Shown: positions 19,705 through 29,507, counted from the stretch's first letter. The stretch is DNA of 64,000 bases from Arenibacter certesii DSM 19833 (GCF_000429545.1 NZ_AUCB01000004.1:62001-126000), one strand, 5' to 3'. Notes: generated by a model from the sequence alone, not told the origin. Made by a program: numbers and translations.

Positions 19705-21558
19705 ATGAAAGAAGCATATAAAATTATTTTAATTCTTTTGGCAGTTGTCATCACAGGATGCGATAAGGATGAATTTGCCGAATTGAACAGTGATCCATCT
19801 ACTCTATCTGAACCGGATCTAAGATATTCTACCGCTCAGGTTATCAATAATATGTATACTAATGATTATACTAATTGGTTTTACACCAATTTTGATTATG
19901 TATACCCATGGACCCAGATAACAGGTACTGGAGTTGGTAATGCGGAAACATTCGTTGAAATGGCTGCTCAAGGTGGTTCTCAAAATGTATATGGCATTAT
20001 CCCGAATGCCAAAGATATTAGGGCTAAGGTAGACGCGTTACCTCAGGAGGAGAAAGCTACTATGCGCGCTATTGTAGGGATCACCTATGCTGCCCAAATA
20101 GCAACGGCTTTAACACAAACAGATTTTACTGGATCTATGGTGTATATAGAAGCAGGTTTGGCGCCATATACTACGCCACCATTAATTACCCCGTCATACG
20201 ATCAGCAAGCTATATTATTTGATACTTGGCTAGGCGAATTGGATGGTGCCATTGCAGATTTAACTGCAGCTGATCAATTTAACCTTGGATCACAAGATAT
20301 TATTTATAATGGTGACTATGGCAAATGGGCAAAATACTGTAACCTATTAAAGTTGCGGATTGCTGCAAGGTTGATAAATGCGGATAGAAACCGGGCTTTA
20401 GGTATCGTTCAAGAAGTGGCTAATTCCCCTGCTGGTTTTATGAATTCATTGGATGAGGATTTTATATATAAAAGAGGAATTAATTACCGAGGAACTGGTA
20501 ATGGTACTCAACCTGGTACAGGGAGCTTAAACCTTATAGACTTTTTAAGGGAAAATAAGGATCCACGGGTGCGATTCTTATTTGATAAAAATGACTTTAA
20601 TGCCGAGGTGGTACAAGCATTTATTGATGCCGGAAAACCACTTCCAAGTTACGTAGAGCAATACGTTGTATTTGATGGAAGTGGTAACTTTGAAAGTTGG
20701 TCTGGCCCGGGAGAACCATGGGTAAGATATCATGGTGCTCCAGTTTCTCCAGATAAACAGCAAGACGGAGCCTTTGATGATTATTTTAAGCAGGCATCAA
20801 GAAATAGAATAAGCTTGAATGGAGTGGAAAAGAACTATACTTCAACTTCCTCTTTTGCTGAAAAAAATACTCGGACGGGATTCGATTTTACCTATCCCAC
20901 AAGACCGGGAGGTAGGTTCATACAGCAGATAGGCAACCACCCTCCACTTGAGGTAATTCTAGGATCTTCAGCAGAGACGAATCTCTATTTAGCAGAATTT
21001 AAATTATTAGGGGCTAATGTTCCAGGAAGTGCCCAAGATTATTTTAATCGCGGTGTTGAATTATCAATTCAGCGAATGGATATTCTTGCCAAAAATTCGG
21101 GTACTTTTTATTATGAAAACGATCCGGTTTACCAAGATGAAGCCATGGCTGATATGGCGTCAACTAAATTAAAAGCTAATGAAATTGCTGCTTTGTTGGC
21201 ACTGCCAGATTACGATCTTTCTACCAACGGTATAGAAAAGGTATATATTCAACAATATATAAACTTCGCTATAACTCCTAATGACACCTATACCACCGTA
21301 AGGCGTTCAGGTGTACCAATGCTAGGTAGTTCAATTTTAGCATGGGAACCCATACTTTCAGCAGGGACTCCATTAACAGTCCCAAGACGTTTTGAAATTG
21401 GTGCTCCTACAGAGGACAATGTTAATTTTGCGAATGTAAAGAAAGCTATCGAAGATCAAGGCTTTACGACTGGTACCAACGATCCAAATATTTTAAATGC
21501 CGAAAGACTTTGGTTCGATAAAAATAATCCTAATTATGGGGAAGGACCGAAGAATTAA
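19705..21558 (+). CDS. SusD/RagB-family lipoprotein (second pair)
   Basis: A 617-residue lipoprotein with the lipobox VITGC (Cys19) and the mature start DKDEFAELNSDPSTLSEPD, typical of the SusD-like_2 subfamily. The internal motif YGKWAKYCNLLKLRIAARL is a characteristic helix of SusD-like proteins. It should act as the surface lid and glycan-binding partner of the SusC at 16294. An intrinsic terminator follows at 21582-21609, closing the two-gene operon. Confidence 0.92.
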   Translation: MKEAYKIILILLAVVITGCDKDEFAELNSDPSTLSEPDLRYSTAQVINNMYTNDYTNWFYTNFDYVYPWTQITGTGVGNAETFVEMAAQGGSQNVYGIIPNAKDIRAKVDALPQEEKATMRAIVGITYAAQIATALTQTDFTGSMVYIEAGLAPYTTPPLITPSYDQQAILFDTWLGELDGAIADLTAADQFNLGSQDIIYNGDYGKWAKYCNLLKLRIAARLINADRNRALGIVQEVANSPAGFMNSLDEDFIYKRGINYRGTGNGTQPGTGSLNLIDFLRENKDPRVRFLFDKNDFNAEVVQAFIDAGKPLPSYVEQYVVFDGSGNFESWSGPGEPWVRYHGAPVSPDKQQDGAFDDYFKQASRNRISLNGVEKNYTSTSSFAEKNTRTGFDFTYPTRPGGRFIQQIGNHPPLEVILGSSAETNLYLAEFKLLGANVPGSAQDYFNRGVELSIQRMDILAKNSGTFYYENDPVYQDEAMADMASTKLKANEIAALLALPDYDLSTNGIEKVYIQQYINFAITPNDTYTTVRRSGVPMLGSSILAWEPILSAGTPLTVPRRFEIGAPTEDNVNFANVKKAIEDQGFTTGTNDPNILNAERLWFDKNNPNYGEGPKN

Positions 21559-21581
21559 GTTTTAATGATTACGTTTTAAAC

Positions 21582-21611
21582 AAGGCTGTCCTTTTCGGGG
21601 CAGCCTTTTTA
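21582..21611 (+). terminator. Rho-independent terminator after second susCD
   Basis: Arms AAGGCTGTCC and GGGGCAGCCTT around a short T-rich loop are followed by T residues, 24 nt after the SusD stop. The A/T flanks would let it work on both strands. Confidence 0.85.
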
Positions 21612-21754
21612 AATTTTTTCAATTTGCTTATCTCTATAATTTGTTTAAATTAACACTAAAATAAAAATGTTTAGATGGAGAAAATTGTTTAATCTAATCC
21701 TTTAAGTTCAGTAAAATAGTAATTGAGAGTCTAAAATTATAATACCCGAAAACC

Positions 21755-22627
21755 ATGTCAACTTTCAAAGATCTTGCAGATTATCATCAATTGGTATCAG
21801 ACCTTTTTCAATGGCCTAAAAATGCCAATGAATGGGAAGAGTACAAGTTAACAGATGATCAGATTGCCCATTATCGTGAATTTGGATATGTGTCGGGCAT
21901 TAAAATGCTGGACGAGTGGCAAGTGGATGTGCTTCGGGAAGAGTTGAATCAGGTAATGGATCCTACTAATCCTGCCCATCATCTGTTCTACGAGTTTCAC
22001 AGTAATGAATCCGAAGATCCCAATTCTGTTTTGTTCCATTCTTTAGGGCATTGGCGAATTTCGAAGGGGTTCCATGATATATTATGGAATCCCGCTTTTG
22101 TAATGGCCGCTCATCAACTTTTGGAGAACAAGGCAGTTCGTTTTTGGCACGATCAACTTTTTTGTAAACCTGCCCTGCATGGTGGGGTAGTCGCATGGCA
22201 TCAGGATTATTCTTACTGGACCAGAACCGTGGCCATGCAGCACCTAACGTGTTGGACAGCTTTGGATGATGCGAACCTAAGTAATGGATGTCTTCATTAT
22301 ATTCCTAAAAGCCATAAATGGGGCTTGTTGAAAAAACCTGCTCTGGCTGGCGAGATGGATGGACTAAAACAATTTCTTTCTCCAGCACAAAAAAAAGCTT
22401 TTCAACCTGTACCTATAGAATTAAAAAGAGGGTATGCCACTTTTCATCACCCGTTAATGGTCCATGGCTCCTATGCCAACAAATCCGAAAGAAGTAGACG
22501 TGCCTTTGTGCTCAACGTTTTTGCAGACGGTACCTTAAGCAATACCGATGAGGAACTGCTACACGGTGTGCCTGCCATACCCAAGGGAGAAAAAATGCAG
22601 GGAAAATTCTTTCCCTTACTAAAATAG
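21755..22627 (+). CDS. Phytanoyl-CoA dioxygenase (PhyH) family Fe(II)/2-oxoglutarate oxygenase
   Basis: A 290-residue cytoplasmic protein without signal peptide. The Fe(II) triad is visible as His149-x-Asp151 in WHQDYSYW and His237 in HHPLMVHGS. An Arg near residue 248 (SRRAF) is placed to bind 2-oxoglutarate. The family hydroxylates or oxidatively demethylates small molecules; the substrate here is unknown. It lies upstream of a dehydratase, dehydrogenase and lactonase set, which suggests a carbohydrate-derived or osmolyte-like substrate, but this rests on position only. The gap to the next gene is 142 nt, so co-transcription is uncertain. Confidence 0.88.
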   Translation: MSTFKDLADYHQLVSDLFQWPKNANEWEEYKLTDDQIAHYREFGYVSGIKMLDEWQVDVLREELNQVMDPTNPAHHLFYEFHSNESEDPNSVLFHSLGHWRISKGFHDILWNPAFVMAAHQLLENKAVRFWHDQLFCKPALHGGVVAWHQDYSYWTRTVAMQHLTCWTALDDANLSNGCLHYIPKSHKWGLLKKPALAGEMDGLKQFLSPAQKKAFQPVPIELKRGYATFHHPLMVHGSYANKSERSRRAFVLNVFADGTLSNTDEELLHGVPAIPKGEKMQGKFFPLLK

Positions 22628-22769
22628 TGCTTCCTAAAGAAATACTGCAGTCCTAAGGCATTTTATAAAATGCTCCTTTCTTACAAAAAAAGTTTGTTAT
22701 CTTGGAGAGATGTTAGTTGACCCTCAGTTGTAAGTCCGAGAGGTAGGGTGGGTTATAATTTTTAACGGT

Positions 22770-24491
22770 ATGAAAGATAGAAAGACAAGACTCCGAAGCA
22801 GTGATTGGTTTGGCCGTAGTGGTAAGGATGGATTTATATATCGCGCTTGGATGAAAAACCAGGGAATCCCGGATTCTGAGTTTAATGGGAAACCGATTAT
22901 AGGAATATGCAATACTTGGTCCGAACTGACGCCCTGTAATGGTCATTTTAGGGAATTGGCCGAATCAGTTAAAAAAGGAATATGGGAAGCAGGAGGTTTT
23001 CCAGTAGAATTTCCTGTAATGTCATTGGGTGAAACCCTAATGAAACCCACCGCCATGTTATATAGAAACTTGGCTAGCATGGATGTGGAGGAGAGTATAA
23101 GGGCAAACCCTTTAGATGGCGTTGTACTGTTGTGCGGATGTGATAAAACTACCCCTTCATTGGTTATGGGCGCATGTAGTGTAGATATTCCTACCATTGT
23201 GGTATCTGGTGGACCAATGTTGACAGGGAAATACCGAGGGAGAAATATTGGGACCAGCGATGTTTGGAGATATCATGATGATGTTAGAGAAGGTACGCTA
23301 GAAACTTCTGAACTGCGCAACATTGAAGCAGCTATGTGTAGGAGCGATGGGCATTGCGCCGTCATGGGTACTGCATCTTCTATGGCTTGTATGGTAGAGG
23401 CTCTTGGTCTTAGCTTGCCAGAAAATGCGGCTATCCCTGCTGCAGATGCTCGTAGAAAGGTGTTGGCACAGCTCTCTGGACGAAGGATTGTAGAAATGGT
23501 AAGTGACGATTTAAAACCATCAGATATTTTAACCATTAAAGCTTTTGAAAATGCGATTAAGGTTAATGCAGCTATTGGTGGCTCTACAAATTTTGTGATC
23601 CACCTTCTAGCGATTGCAGGAAGGGTAGGGGTGCCCCTAAAACTAGATGATTTTAATAGCCTCTCCAGGAATATTCCGCTACTTGCGAATTTACAGCCGT
23701 CCGGGAAACATTTTATGGAAGACCTCTTCTATGCAGGTGGTCTGCCAGCGGTTTTAAAAGAGCTTAAAAATAGTTTAAACAATGACAGTATTACCGTTAA
23801 CGGAAAAACAGTAAGAGAAAATTATGAAAGTTCTGAGAATTACAACAGAGAGGTAATTGGTAGTATAGATAGACCGTTTAATAGTGCTACAGGCTTGGCA
23901 ATCTTACACGGTAACCTTTGCGAAAATGGTGCAGTTATAAAACCATCTGCCGCCAGTGCTCATTTAATGGTGCATACTGGAAAGGCCGTCGTTTTCGAAA
24001 ATATTGAGGATTATAAGGCTAGAATAGATACCGATAATCTGGAGGTTGATGAAAGTAGCATTTTGGTGCTAAAAAACGTTGGACCCAAAGGATATCCAGG
24101 AATGCCGGAAGTTGGTAATATGGGTTTGCCCAAAAAACTTCTGGAAAAAGGAATTAGGGATATGGTGCGTATTTCAGATGGACGTATGAGTGGAACTGGA
24201 TTTGGTACCGTAGTCCTCCATGTTTCTCCGGAAGCTGCTATGGGAGGTAATTTTTCGGTTATTCAGAATGGTGATATCATTTCCCTTAATGTATATGAAC
24301 GTAGCCTTCATCTAGCAGTTTCAGATGAGGACCTGGCATTACGTAAAAGCAATAAGACATTAAGTCCGCCATTAACGGAGAGAGGGTATGTTAACTTGTA
24401 TATAAATCATGTAGAACAGGCACATCTAGGGGCCGATATGGATTTTTTAAAAGGTAAATCGGGAGCAGAGGTGCCTCGGGACTCCCATTAA
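22770..24491 (+). CDS. IlvD/Edd-family sugar-acid dehydratase
   Basis: The 573-residue protein belongs to the dihydroxy-acid and phosphogluconate dehydratase family. Cluster-binding cysteines are visible at Cys56 (SELTPCNGH), Cys124 (LCGCDKTTPS) and Cys196 (DGHCAVMGTASSM), the spacing seen in pentonate dehydratases such as L-arabinonate dehydratase. Length and the start LRSSDWFGRSGKDGF also fit the sugar-acid branch better than the valine/isoleucine enzyme. It would convert an aldonate to a 2-keto-3-deoxy acid. The SDR and SMP-30 lactonase genes downstream would provide the preceding steps. Which aldonate is used cannot be read; ilvD of branched-chain amino-acid synthesis is the less likely alternative. 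Confidence 0.85.
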   Translation: MKDRKTRLRSSDWFGRSGKDGFIYRAWMKNQGIPDSEFNGKPIIGICNTWSELTPCNGHFRELAESVKKGIWEAGGFPVEFPVMSLGETLMKPTAMLYRNLASMDVEESIRANPLDGVVLLCGCDKTTPSLVMGACSVDIPTIVVSGGPMLTGKYRGRNIGTSDVWRYHDDVREGTLETSELRNIEAAMCRSDGHCAVMGTASSMACMVEALGLSLPENAAIPAADARRKVLAQLSGRRIVEMVSDDLKPSDILTIKAFENAIKVNAAIGGSTNFVIHLLAIAGRVGVPLKLDDFNSLSRNIPLLANLQPSGKHFMEDLFYAGGLPAVLKELKNSLNNDSITVNGKTVRENYESSENYNREVIGSIDRPFNSATGLAILHGNLCENGAVIKPSAASAHLMVHTGKAVVFENIEDYKARIDTDNLEVDESSILVLKNVGPKGYPGMPEVGNMGLPKKLLEKGIRDMVRISDGRMSGTGFGTVVLHVSPEAAMGGNFSVIQNGDIISLNVYERSLHLAVSDEDLALRKSNKTLSPPLTERGYVNLYINHVEQAHLGADMDFLKGKSGAEVPRDSH

Positions 24492-24596
24492 AGTCAACTA
24501 CTTCAGGGCAGGTCCATGGGGCAGGTGCGAAAAATACGGACAATAAATCACGCCGGCTCAAAAGTAACGGGCAGACAAGCGTTGTAGCATTCATAT

Positions 24597-24609
24597 CTCA
24601 CTTAGTGAG
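24597..24609. promoter_or_regulatory. Short palindrome CTCACTTAGTGAG before the SDR gene
   Basis: A perfect 6-bp inverted repeat around a single T lies 15 nt before the SDR start, in a 132-nt gap that looks more GC-rich than neighbouring gaps. It may be an operator or chance. Confidence 0.2.
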
Positions 24610-24623
24610 TAAAATATTAGGGT

Positions 24624-25385
24624 ATGGATTTTAAGGAAATGGTAGCCATTGTAACAGGAGCAGGGCAGGGAATAGGATTGGAGATTAGCAAGCAATTGTT
24701 AGTGCATGGCGCTAAGGTAATCATAAACGATATTGATGGGGAATTGGCAGAAAAAGCTATTCTCTCTTTGGGTTCAAATGGAAACTGTACGGCGGTGGTA
24801 GGGGATTCTAGTAATATGGGCATTATCCAAGAAATGGTAGATAAGGCGGTCAATACCTATGGAAAACTAGATGTGGTAATACTAAATGCAGGAATTACCC
24901 ATTTTGGAGATTTTTTCACCTATTCGCCGGAATCCTTTTTTAAGGTGATGGAAGTTAATTTGGGAGGGAGTTTTTTCTTGGCTCAGGCGGCGGCAAAACA
25001 AATGAAGGAGCAGGGAAAGGGAGGTGCCATCCTATTTATGTCTTCGGTAACGGGACATCAAGCACATAAGAATTTGGCCGCATACGGGATGAGTAAAGCA
25101 GCTTTGGAGATGTTGGCGAAAAATCTGGTGATCGAATTGTCGCCCTATAATATAAATGTCAATACAGTTGCTCCAGGAGCTACCTTAACAGAAAGGACTT
25201 TACAAGAAGAGAACTATTCTGAAACCTGGCAGGGATTAACTCCTATGGGTAGAGCGGCAAATGTTAGCGATATAGCGCAGGCCGTTTTATTTTTGGTATC
25301 GGATAATGCCAAACATATAACGGGTCAAACTCTTATCGTGGATGGAGGCTGGACTTCTTTAAGTCCATCACCCTATCAGAAATAA
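24624..25385 (+). CDS. SDR-family NAD(P)-dependent sugar dehydrogenase (probable)
   Basis: A 253-residue classical short-chain dehydrogenase. It shows the cofactor motif TGAGQGIG at residues 11-18, an Asp after the second strand (INDID) that favours NAD over NADP, NAG at 88-90, a catalytic Ser near 140, and Tyr154-x-x-x-Lys158. The C-terminal ITGQTLIVDGGW is typical of the family. Its position between an aldonate dehydratase and a lactonase suggests it oxidises a free sugar to its lactone, as in oxidative rhamnose, fucose or arabinose pathways. The sugar itself is not identifiable from sequence. Confidence 0.9.
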   Translation: MDFKEMVAIVTGAGQGIGLEISKQLLVHGAKVIINDIDGELAEKAILSLGSNGNCTAVVGDSSNMGIIQEMVDKAVNTYGKLDVVILNAGITHFGDFFTYSPESFFKVMEVNLGGSFFLAQAAAKQMKEQGKGGAILFMSSVTGHQAHKNLAAYGMSKAALEMLAKNLVIELSPYNINVNTVAPGATLTERTLQEENYSETWQGLTPMGRAANVSDIAQAVLFLVSDNAKHITGQTLIVDGGWTSLSPSPYQK

Positions 25386-25406
25386 ATCACTCTTAAATAA
25401 AAAAAC

Positions 25407-26285
25407 ATGAAATCAGTTGAGGTTGTTTGTGACCATATAAGCGAACTTGGTGAGGGCCCCATATGGGATGAGGCAAGAGGACTTATCTGTTGGGTAGATA
25501 TTTTGAATGGGCATATCCATGAATGGGCAACTGAAAATAAAACTATGAACACCATAAATGTAGGCCAAATGATCGGTGCCATGGCGGTTACTGCCGATGG
25601 GAATTATGTGGCTGCTGTACACAACGGGTTCGTATTTATTGATCGGAAAACAGGAACACTAAATGTAATCGCAAATCCCGAAGAACACTTGCCTGAGAAT
25701 AGATTTAATGACGGGAAATGCGATCCAGCAGGACGGTTTTGGGCAGGAACCATGCCACTTTCCGAAGATAAACCTTCAGGTAGCCTGTATGTGCTAAACA
25801 AAGATAGATCAATAGAAAAGAGGGAAAACAATGTTACTATTTCTAATGGATTGGCTTGGGATCTAAAGGAGAAGGCATTCTACTATATAGATACCCCTAC
25901 TTTAGAAGTGGTGCAGTACAATTATGAAATGGCTACAGGGGCCATTGCAGACAAAAGAACGATCATCCGTATCCCAAAAGAAGCAGGTTTTCCAGACGGG
26001 ATGACGATCGATAGTGAAGGAATGCTTTGGATAGCGCATTGGGGAGGATGGCAAGTGACTAGGTGGAATCCTAAAACAGGGAAACAATTAACCTCCTTTA
26101 AACTTCCTGTCTCCAATATTACCTCCTGTACTTTTGGGGGTGAGAAATTAAATGATCTTTATATTACTTCTGCAAGGAAGGGGCTTAATAATGAGAAATT
26201 AATGCAACAACCCTTGGCTGGCTCCCTATTTGTAATTCGTAATTGTGGCTATGTAGGCGTGGCTGCAAATAAGTTTATGGGCTAG
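25407..26285 (+). CDS. SMP-30/gluconolactonase-family sugar lactonase
   Basis: A 292-residue six-bladed propeller of the SMP-30/LRE family. The likely metal ligands are Glu16 in ELGEGPIWD, an Asn and Asp in RFNDGKCDPAGRFWAGTM, and the Asp in FPDGMTIDSEGMLWIA. It should hydrolyse a sugar lactone to the aldonate, between the SDR dehydrogenase (22 nt upstream) and the IlvD-type dehydratase. There is no signal peptide, so it is cytoplasmic. No terminator is obvious directly after it. The following 406 nt up to 26692 hold no recognised gene. Confidence 0.92.
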   Translation: MKSVEVVCDHISELGEGPIWDEARGLICWVDILNGHIHEWATENKTMNTINVGQMIGAMAVTADGNYVAAVHNGFVFIDRKTGTLNVIANPEEHLPENRFNDGKCDPAGRFWAGTMPLSEDKPSGSLYVLNKDRSIEKRENNVTISNGLAWDLKEKAFYYIDTPTLEVVQYNYEMATGAIADKRTIIRIPKEAGFPDGMTIDSEGMLWIAHWGGWQVTRWNPKTGKQLTSFKLPVSNITSCTFGGEKLNDLYITSARKGLNNEKLMQQPLAGSLFVIRNCGYVGVAANKFMG

Positions 26286-26691
26286 ATGAAAACACATCAA
26301 TTAATTAAATATAGAAAAAGAGGTTGTTTGCAATCATTGAAATTGGGTGGTGTTCAGTATTTTATAGTTAAATGGATAAAAGTGCGTTAAAAATTCTTAG
26401 GAAATCAAAAAAGATGTGATATTTGTAAGAATTTTGGCGGCTAATCAAGGATGTCATAATCTCGAAGAATTTTAGAATATAAAAATTAAGGGATTGATAA
26501 TTCGATAGGTTTTTAATCCTCCTTAATAAAGATTGAAAAAGATAGTTTGAAAGGGTGATAAAGGTGGAAAGAGCCTGATTTTAATAGATATTGTTATTCC
26601 CTGAATTGTGGGCTAACAAAATTGAATTAGGTGCCGAAGAATAGTAGATTCGGTATTCAAATGAATAATAAATAACTCTTAAATAAAATTT

Positions 26692-28281
26692 ATGAAAGTT
26701 CGTGAACTGTTTATAGTTATCTCAGTGATCGTAATTGCTATTATTGCTGGTACTGCTTTTTTCTGGCCCCCTATTCTATGGACGTTATTGTTATTTGTTC
26801 CGTTGATTTTAATGGGTGTGTATGATATTTTTCAGAAAAAGCACACCATTAGAAGAAACTTCCCTCTTATTGGTAGATTCCGATATATGTTAGAGTCCGT
26901 AAGACCCGAGATCATGCAATATTTCGTGGAGACAGATACAGAAGGAAGACCTTTAAATAGAATATTGAGGTCGTTAATCTATAGAAGGGCTAAAAAACAA
27001 AATGATACAGAACCATTTGGTACCCAAATGGATCTCTATCACTCGGGTTATGAATGGATGGAACATTCCATGTATGCCAAGCATAATCCCAAGGAAATTG
27101 GGGAATTCCCAAGATTGATTATTGGGGGTAAAGATTGCTTGCAACCCTATTCTTCTAGCTTATTAAATATTTCTGCAATGAGTTTTGGTTCGTTGAGTAG
27201 AAATGCCATTCTAGCATTGAATCAAGGTGCCAAAATGGGGAATTTCGCCCATAATACAGGAGAGGGTGGTATAAGTGATTATCATTTAGAGCCAGGTGGA
27301 GACCTCATTTGGCAGATAGGTACTGGGTATTTTGGGTGCAGAAATGATGATGGCACTTTTAATGAGGAAACTTTCAGGGAGAATGCTTTACGGCCACAGG
27401 TGAAAATGATAGAGATAAAACTATCCCAAGGTGCTAAGCCTGGGCATGGAGGTATTCTGCCAGCCGCGAAGAACACCGAGGAAATTGCCCGAATTAGGCA
27501 CATTCAACCTCATGTAGCTGTACATTCACCACCGGCGCATAGCGCGTTTGCCGATCCCATTCAGTTTATGCATTTTATTAAAAAATTACGCGATCTTTCC
27601 GATGGTAAGCCTATTGGATTTAAGCTGTGTATTGGCAGGAAACAGGAGTTTATGGATTTCTGTGAGGCCATGGTTTATACTGGGATTACTCCAGACTTTA
27701 TCACGGTAGACGGTGGTGAAGGAGGGACTGGTGCCGCTCCGGTTGAGTTTTCCAATAGTATGGGAATGCCGTTGAGGGAAGGTCTTGTATTTGTACACGA
27801 TACCTTAGTAGGTTTTGCCTTAAGGAAAGAGATAAAAGTAATTGTTGCAGGAAAGATAATTACTGGCTTTAGTATGGCGCGTGCGATTGCTTTAGGTGCC
27901 GATGGTTGTAATAGTGCCCGTGCGATGATGTTGTCTATTGGCTGTATCCAAGCTTTGAAATGTAATACAAATACTTGCCCCGTAGGGGTAGCCACGCAGA
28001 ATAAATCCTTGGAGAAGGGATTGGTTGTGGCAGATAAGGCACCTAGAGTAAGGAATTATCATGAAGCAACAATTCATAGTTTCTTGGAATTGGTTGCAGC
28101 TGCCGGTTTGGATGGCCCTTATGAGCTAAGTCGTGAGCATATAAGTAAAAGAATAGGTATGTATAATGTGCGTACGTATGATGAGATATATCCTTATATG
28201 GAAGAAGGTTCCTTATTGAAAATTGACACTATTCCAGAGCACTATAAAAGGTACTATAAATTAACGAGAATAATGAAATAA
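26692..28281 (+). CDS. Membrane-anchored FMN-binding glutamate synthase-domain protein
   Basis: The 529-residue protein has one or two N-terminal membrane helices (residues about 5-45) and then a domain like the FMN-binding barrel of glutamate synthase (GltB). Recognisable parts are ISAMSFGSLSRNAI, KPGHGGILPA, TVDGGEGGTGAAP and GADGCNSARAMM. Cys418, Cys424 and Cys429 match the spacing of the 3Fe-4S cluster of GltB. It lacks the amidotransferase and C-terminal GXGXG domains of full GltB, so it is not a stand-alone glutamate synthase. YerD-like proteins share this layout and their role is unclear. A hairpin terminator follows. Confidence 0.9.
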   Translation: MKVRELFIVISVIVIAIIAGTAFFWPPILWTLLLFVPLILMGVYDIFQKKHTIRRNFPLIGRFRYMLESVRPEIMQYFVETDTEGRPLNRILRSLIYRRAKKQNDTEPFGTQMDLYHSGYEWMEHSMYAKHNPKEIGEFPRLIIGGKDCLQPYSSSLLNISAMSFGSLSRNAILALNQGAKMGNFAHNTGEGGISDYHLEPGGDLIWQIGTGYFGCRNDDGTFNEETFRENALRPQVKMIEIKLSQGAKPGHGGILPAAKNTEEIARIRHIQPHVAVHSPPAHSAFADPIQFMHFIKKLRDLSDGKPIGFKLCIGRKQEFMDFCEAMVYTGITPDFITVDGGEGGTGAAPVEFSNSMGMPLREGLVFVHDTLVGFALRKEIKVIVAGKIITGFSMARAIALGADGCNSARAMMLSIGCIQALKCNTNTCPVGVATQNKSLEKGLVVADKAPRVRNYHEATIHSFLELVAAAGLDGPYELSREHISKRIGMYNVRTYDEIYPYMEEGSLLKIDTIPEHYKRYYKLTRIMK

Positions 28282-28340
28282 TGTTGGTTAGGATTGTCTA
28301 TTAACGGTAGCCTATAAACATCATCTTATATTAACTTTAA

Positions 28341-28380
28341 GCTTCCATCCAAGGTTCATTACTGCTAGGATGGAAGTTTT
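28341..28380 (+). terminator. Rho-independent terminator after GltB-domain gene
   Basis: Arms CTTCCATCC (28341-28349) and GGATGGAAG (28367-28375) form a perfect 9-bp stem followed by T-rich sequence, 60 nt after the stop codon. Confidence 0.75.
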
Positions 28381-28502
28381 CGGTTTTTAGTATCTGCCTT
28401 CCTCAGATTAATTTATTTGCAATCTAGTTTTTTCTTTTTTAATCCTTAATTTTAATCCAATAGGAGAGTTTATTAGGTAATAATTAATACGAAGATGGGG
28501 TT

Positions 28503-29375
28503 ATGGGCAAGAATCTAAAAATAGGTACGATTAAAATATTGACAGTAGTAGGATTGCTTTTGGGGCTAGTGGTAATATTTGTGGGGTTTAATGGAAAAGG
28601 AACAGCCGTTACAAGAACTAATACTCCATTTGAAATTGTGCAGAAATGGGAGCTACCTTCTGTATTGCGCGAGATATCGGCAATTTCATGGTTGGGTAAT
28701 GACAAAATTGCCGCCGTGCAGGATGAGGAGGGAATTATTTTTATATATGACCTGCAAAAGAGCAAAATAGTGGATGAAGTTAAATTTGCTGGTCCCGGAG
28801 ATTATGAGGGCTTGGCGGTCCATGGTGAAGATGCCTATGTGCTTCGTAGTGATGGAACTATATTTGAAGTGAAGAAGTTTAAAGAGCCCCTGCCTAATGT
28901 TTTTGTTCACAACACCTTCTTCTCAACTAAGAACAATATGGAAACGTTAGTTTTCGATAAGGAACGCAATAGCCTTTTATTACTGCCTAAAGACCGTTCC
29001 ATGAAATCTGAAAACTATAAAGGGATCTATGCTTTTTCCTTGGATACTTATGATATTGCTTCGGATCCTATCTTGAAAATATACTTGGATGATGACAAGC
29101 TAACCCCTTTTATTCAAAAACAAAAATATAAAACTTTTAGACCTTCAGGTATGGCTATACATCCTGATACTGGTGAGCTATATATCTTGGAAGCGACTAG
29201 ACCAAAATTAATGATTATGAAGGATAATGGCGAAATTAAAGGAGTTTATCCATTGGATAGTCGCCAATTTCCTCAGCCAGAGGGAATTGATTTTAGTGAT
29301 GATGGAGCGCTCTATATAGCTACTGAAGGGAAAAAGAAGGCTTATGGAGTGATTTATAAAGTGGATTTAAAATAG
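28503..29375 (+). CDS. SdiA-regulated family beta-propeller protein, membrane-anchored
   Basis: A 290-residue protein with one N-terminal membrane helix (about 10-30) and an exported propeller-like domain. The pattern EISAISWLGNDKIAAVQDEEG, GPGDYEGLAV, ETLVFDKERNSLLLLPK and FPQPEGIDFSDDGALYIATEG matches the SdiA-regulated (YjiK-like) family. The function is not established; related proteins bind calcium or act as periplasmic or cell-surface proteins. It stands alone between two non-coding gaps. Confidence 0.75.
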   Translation: MGKNLKIGTIKILTVVGLLLGLVVIFVGFNGKGTAVTRTNTPFEIVQKWELPSVLREISAISWLGNDKIAAVQDEEGIIFIYDLQKSKIVDEVKFAGPGDYEGLAVHGEDAYVLRSDGTIFEVKKFKEPLPNVFVHNTFFSTKNNMETLVFDKERNSLLLLPKDRSMKSENYKGIYAFSLDTYDIASDPILKIYLDDDKLTPFIQKQKYKTFRPSGMAIHPDTGELYILEATRPKLMIMKDNGEIKGVYPLDSRQFPQPEGIDFSDDGALYIATEGKKKAYGVIYKVDLK

Positions 29376-29507
29376 GTTGAAAACCTATGAAATTAGTATA
29401 GTTCATTTTCTACGGATACCTCTTTAATTTTAAACAATTGTTAGACTCCTTTTAAATATCCTGCTTGTACTAGAACTTCTGTAATGATAGCAATGTAGGG
29501 ATGACCA

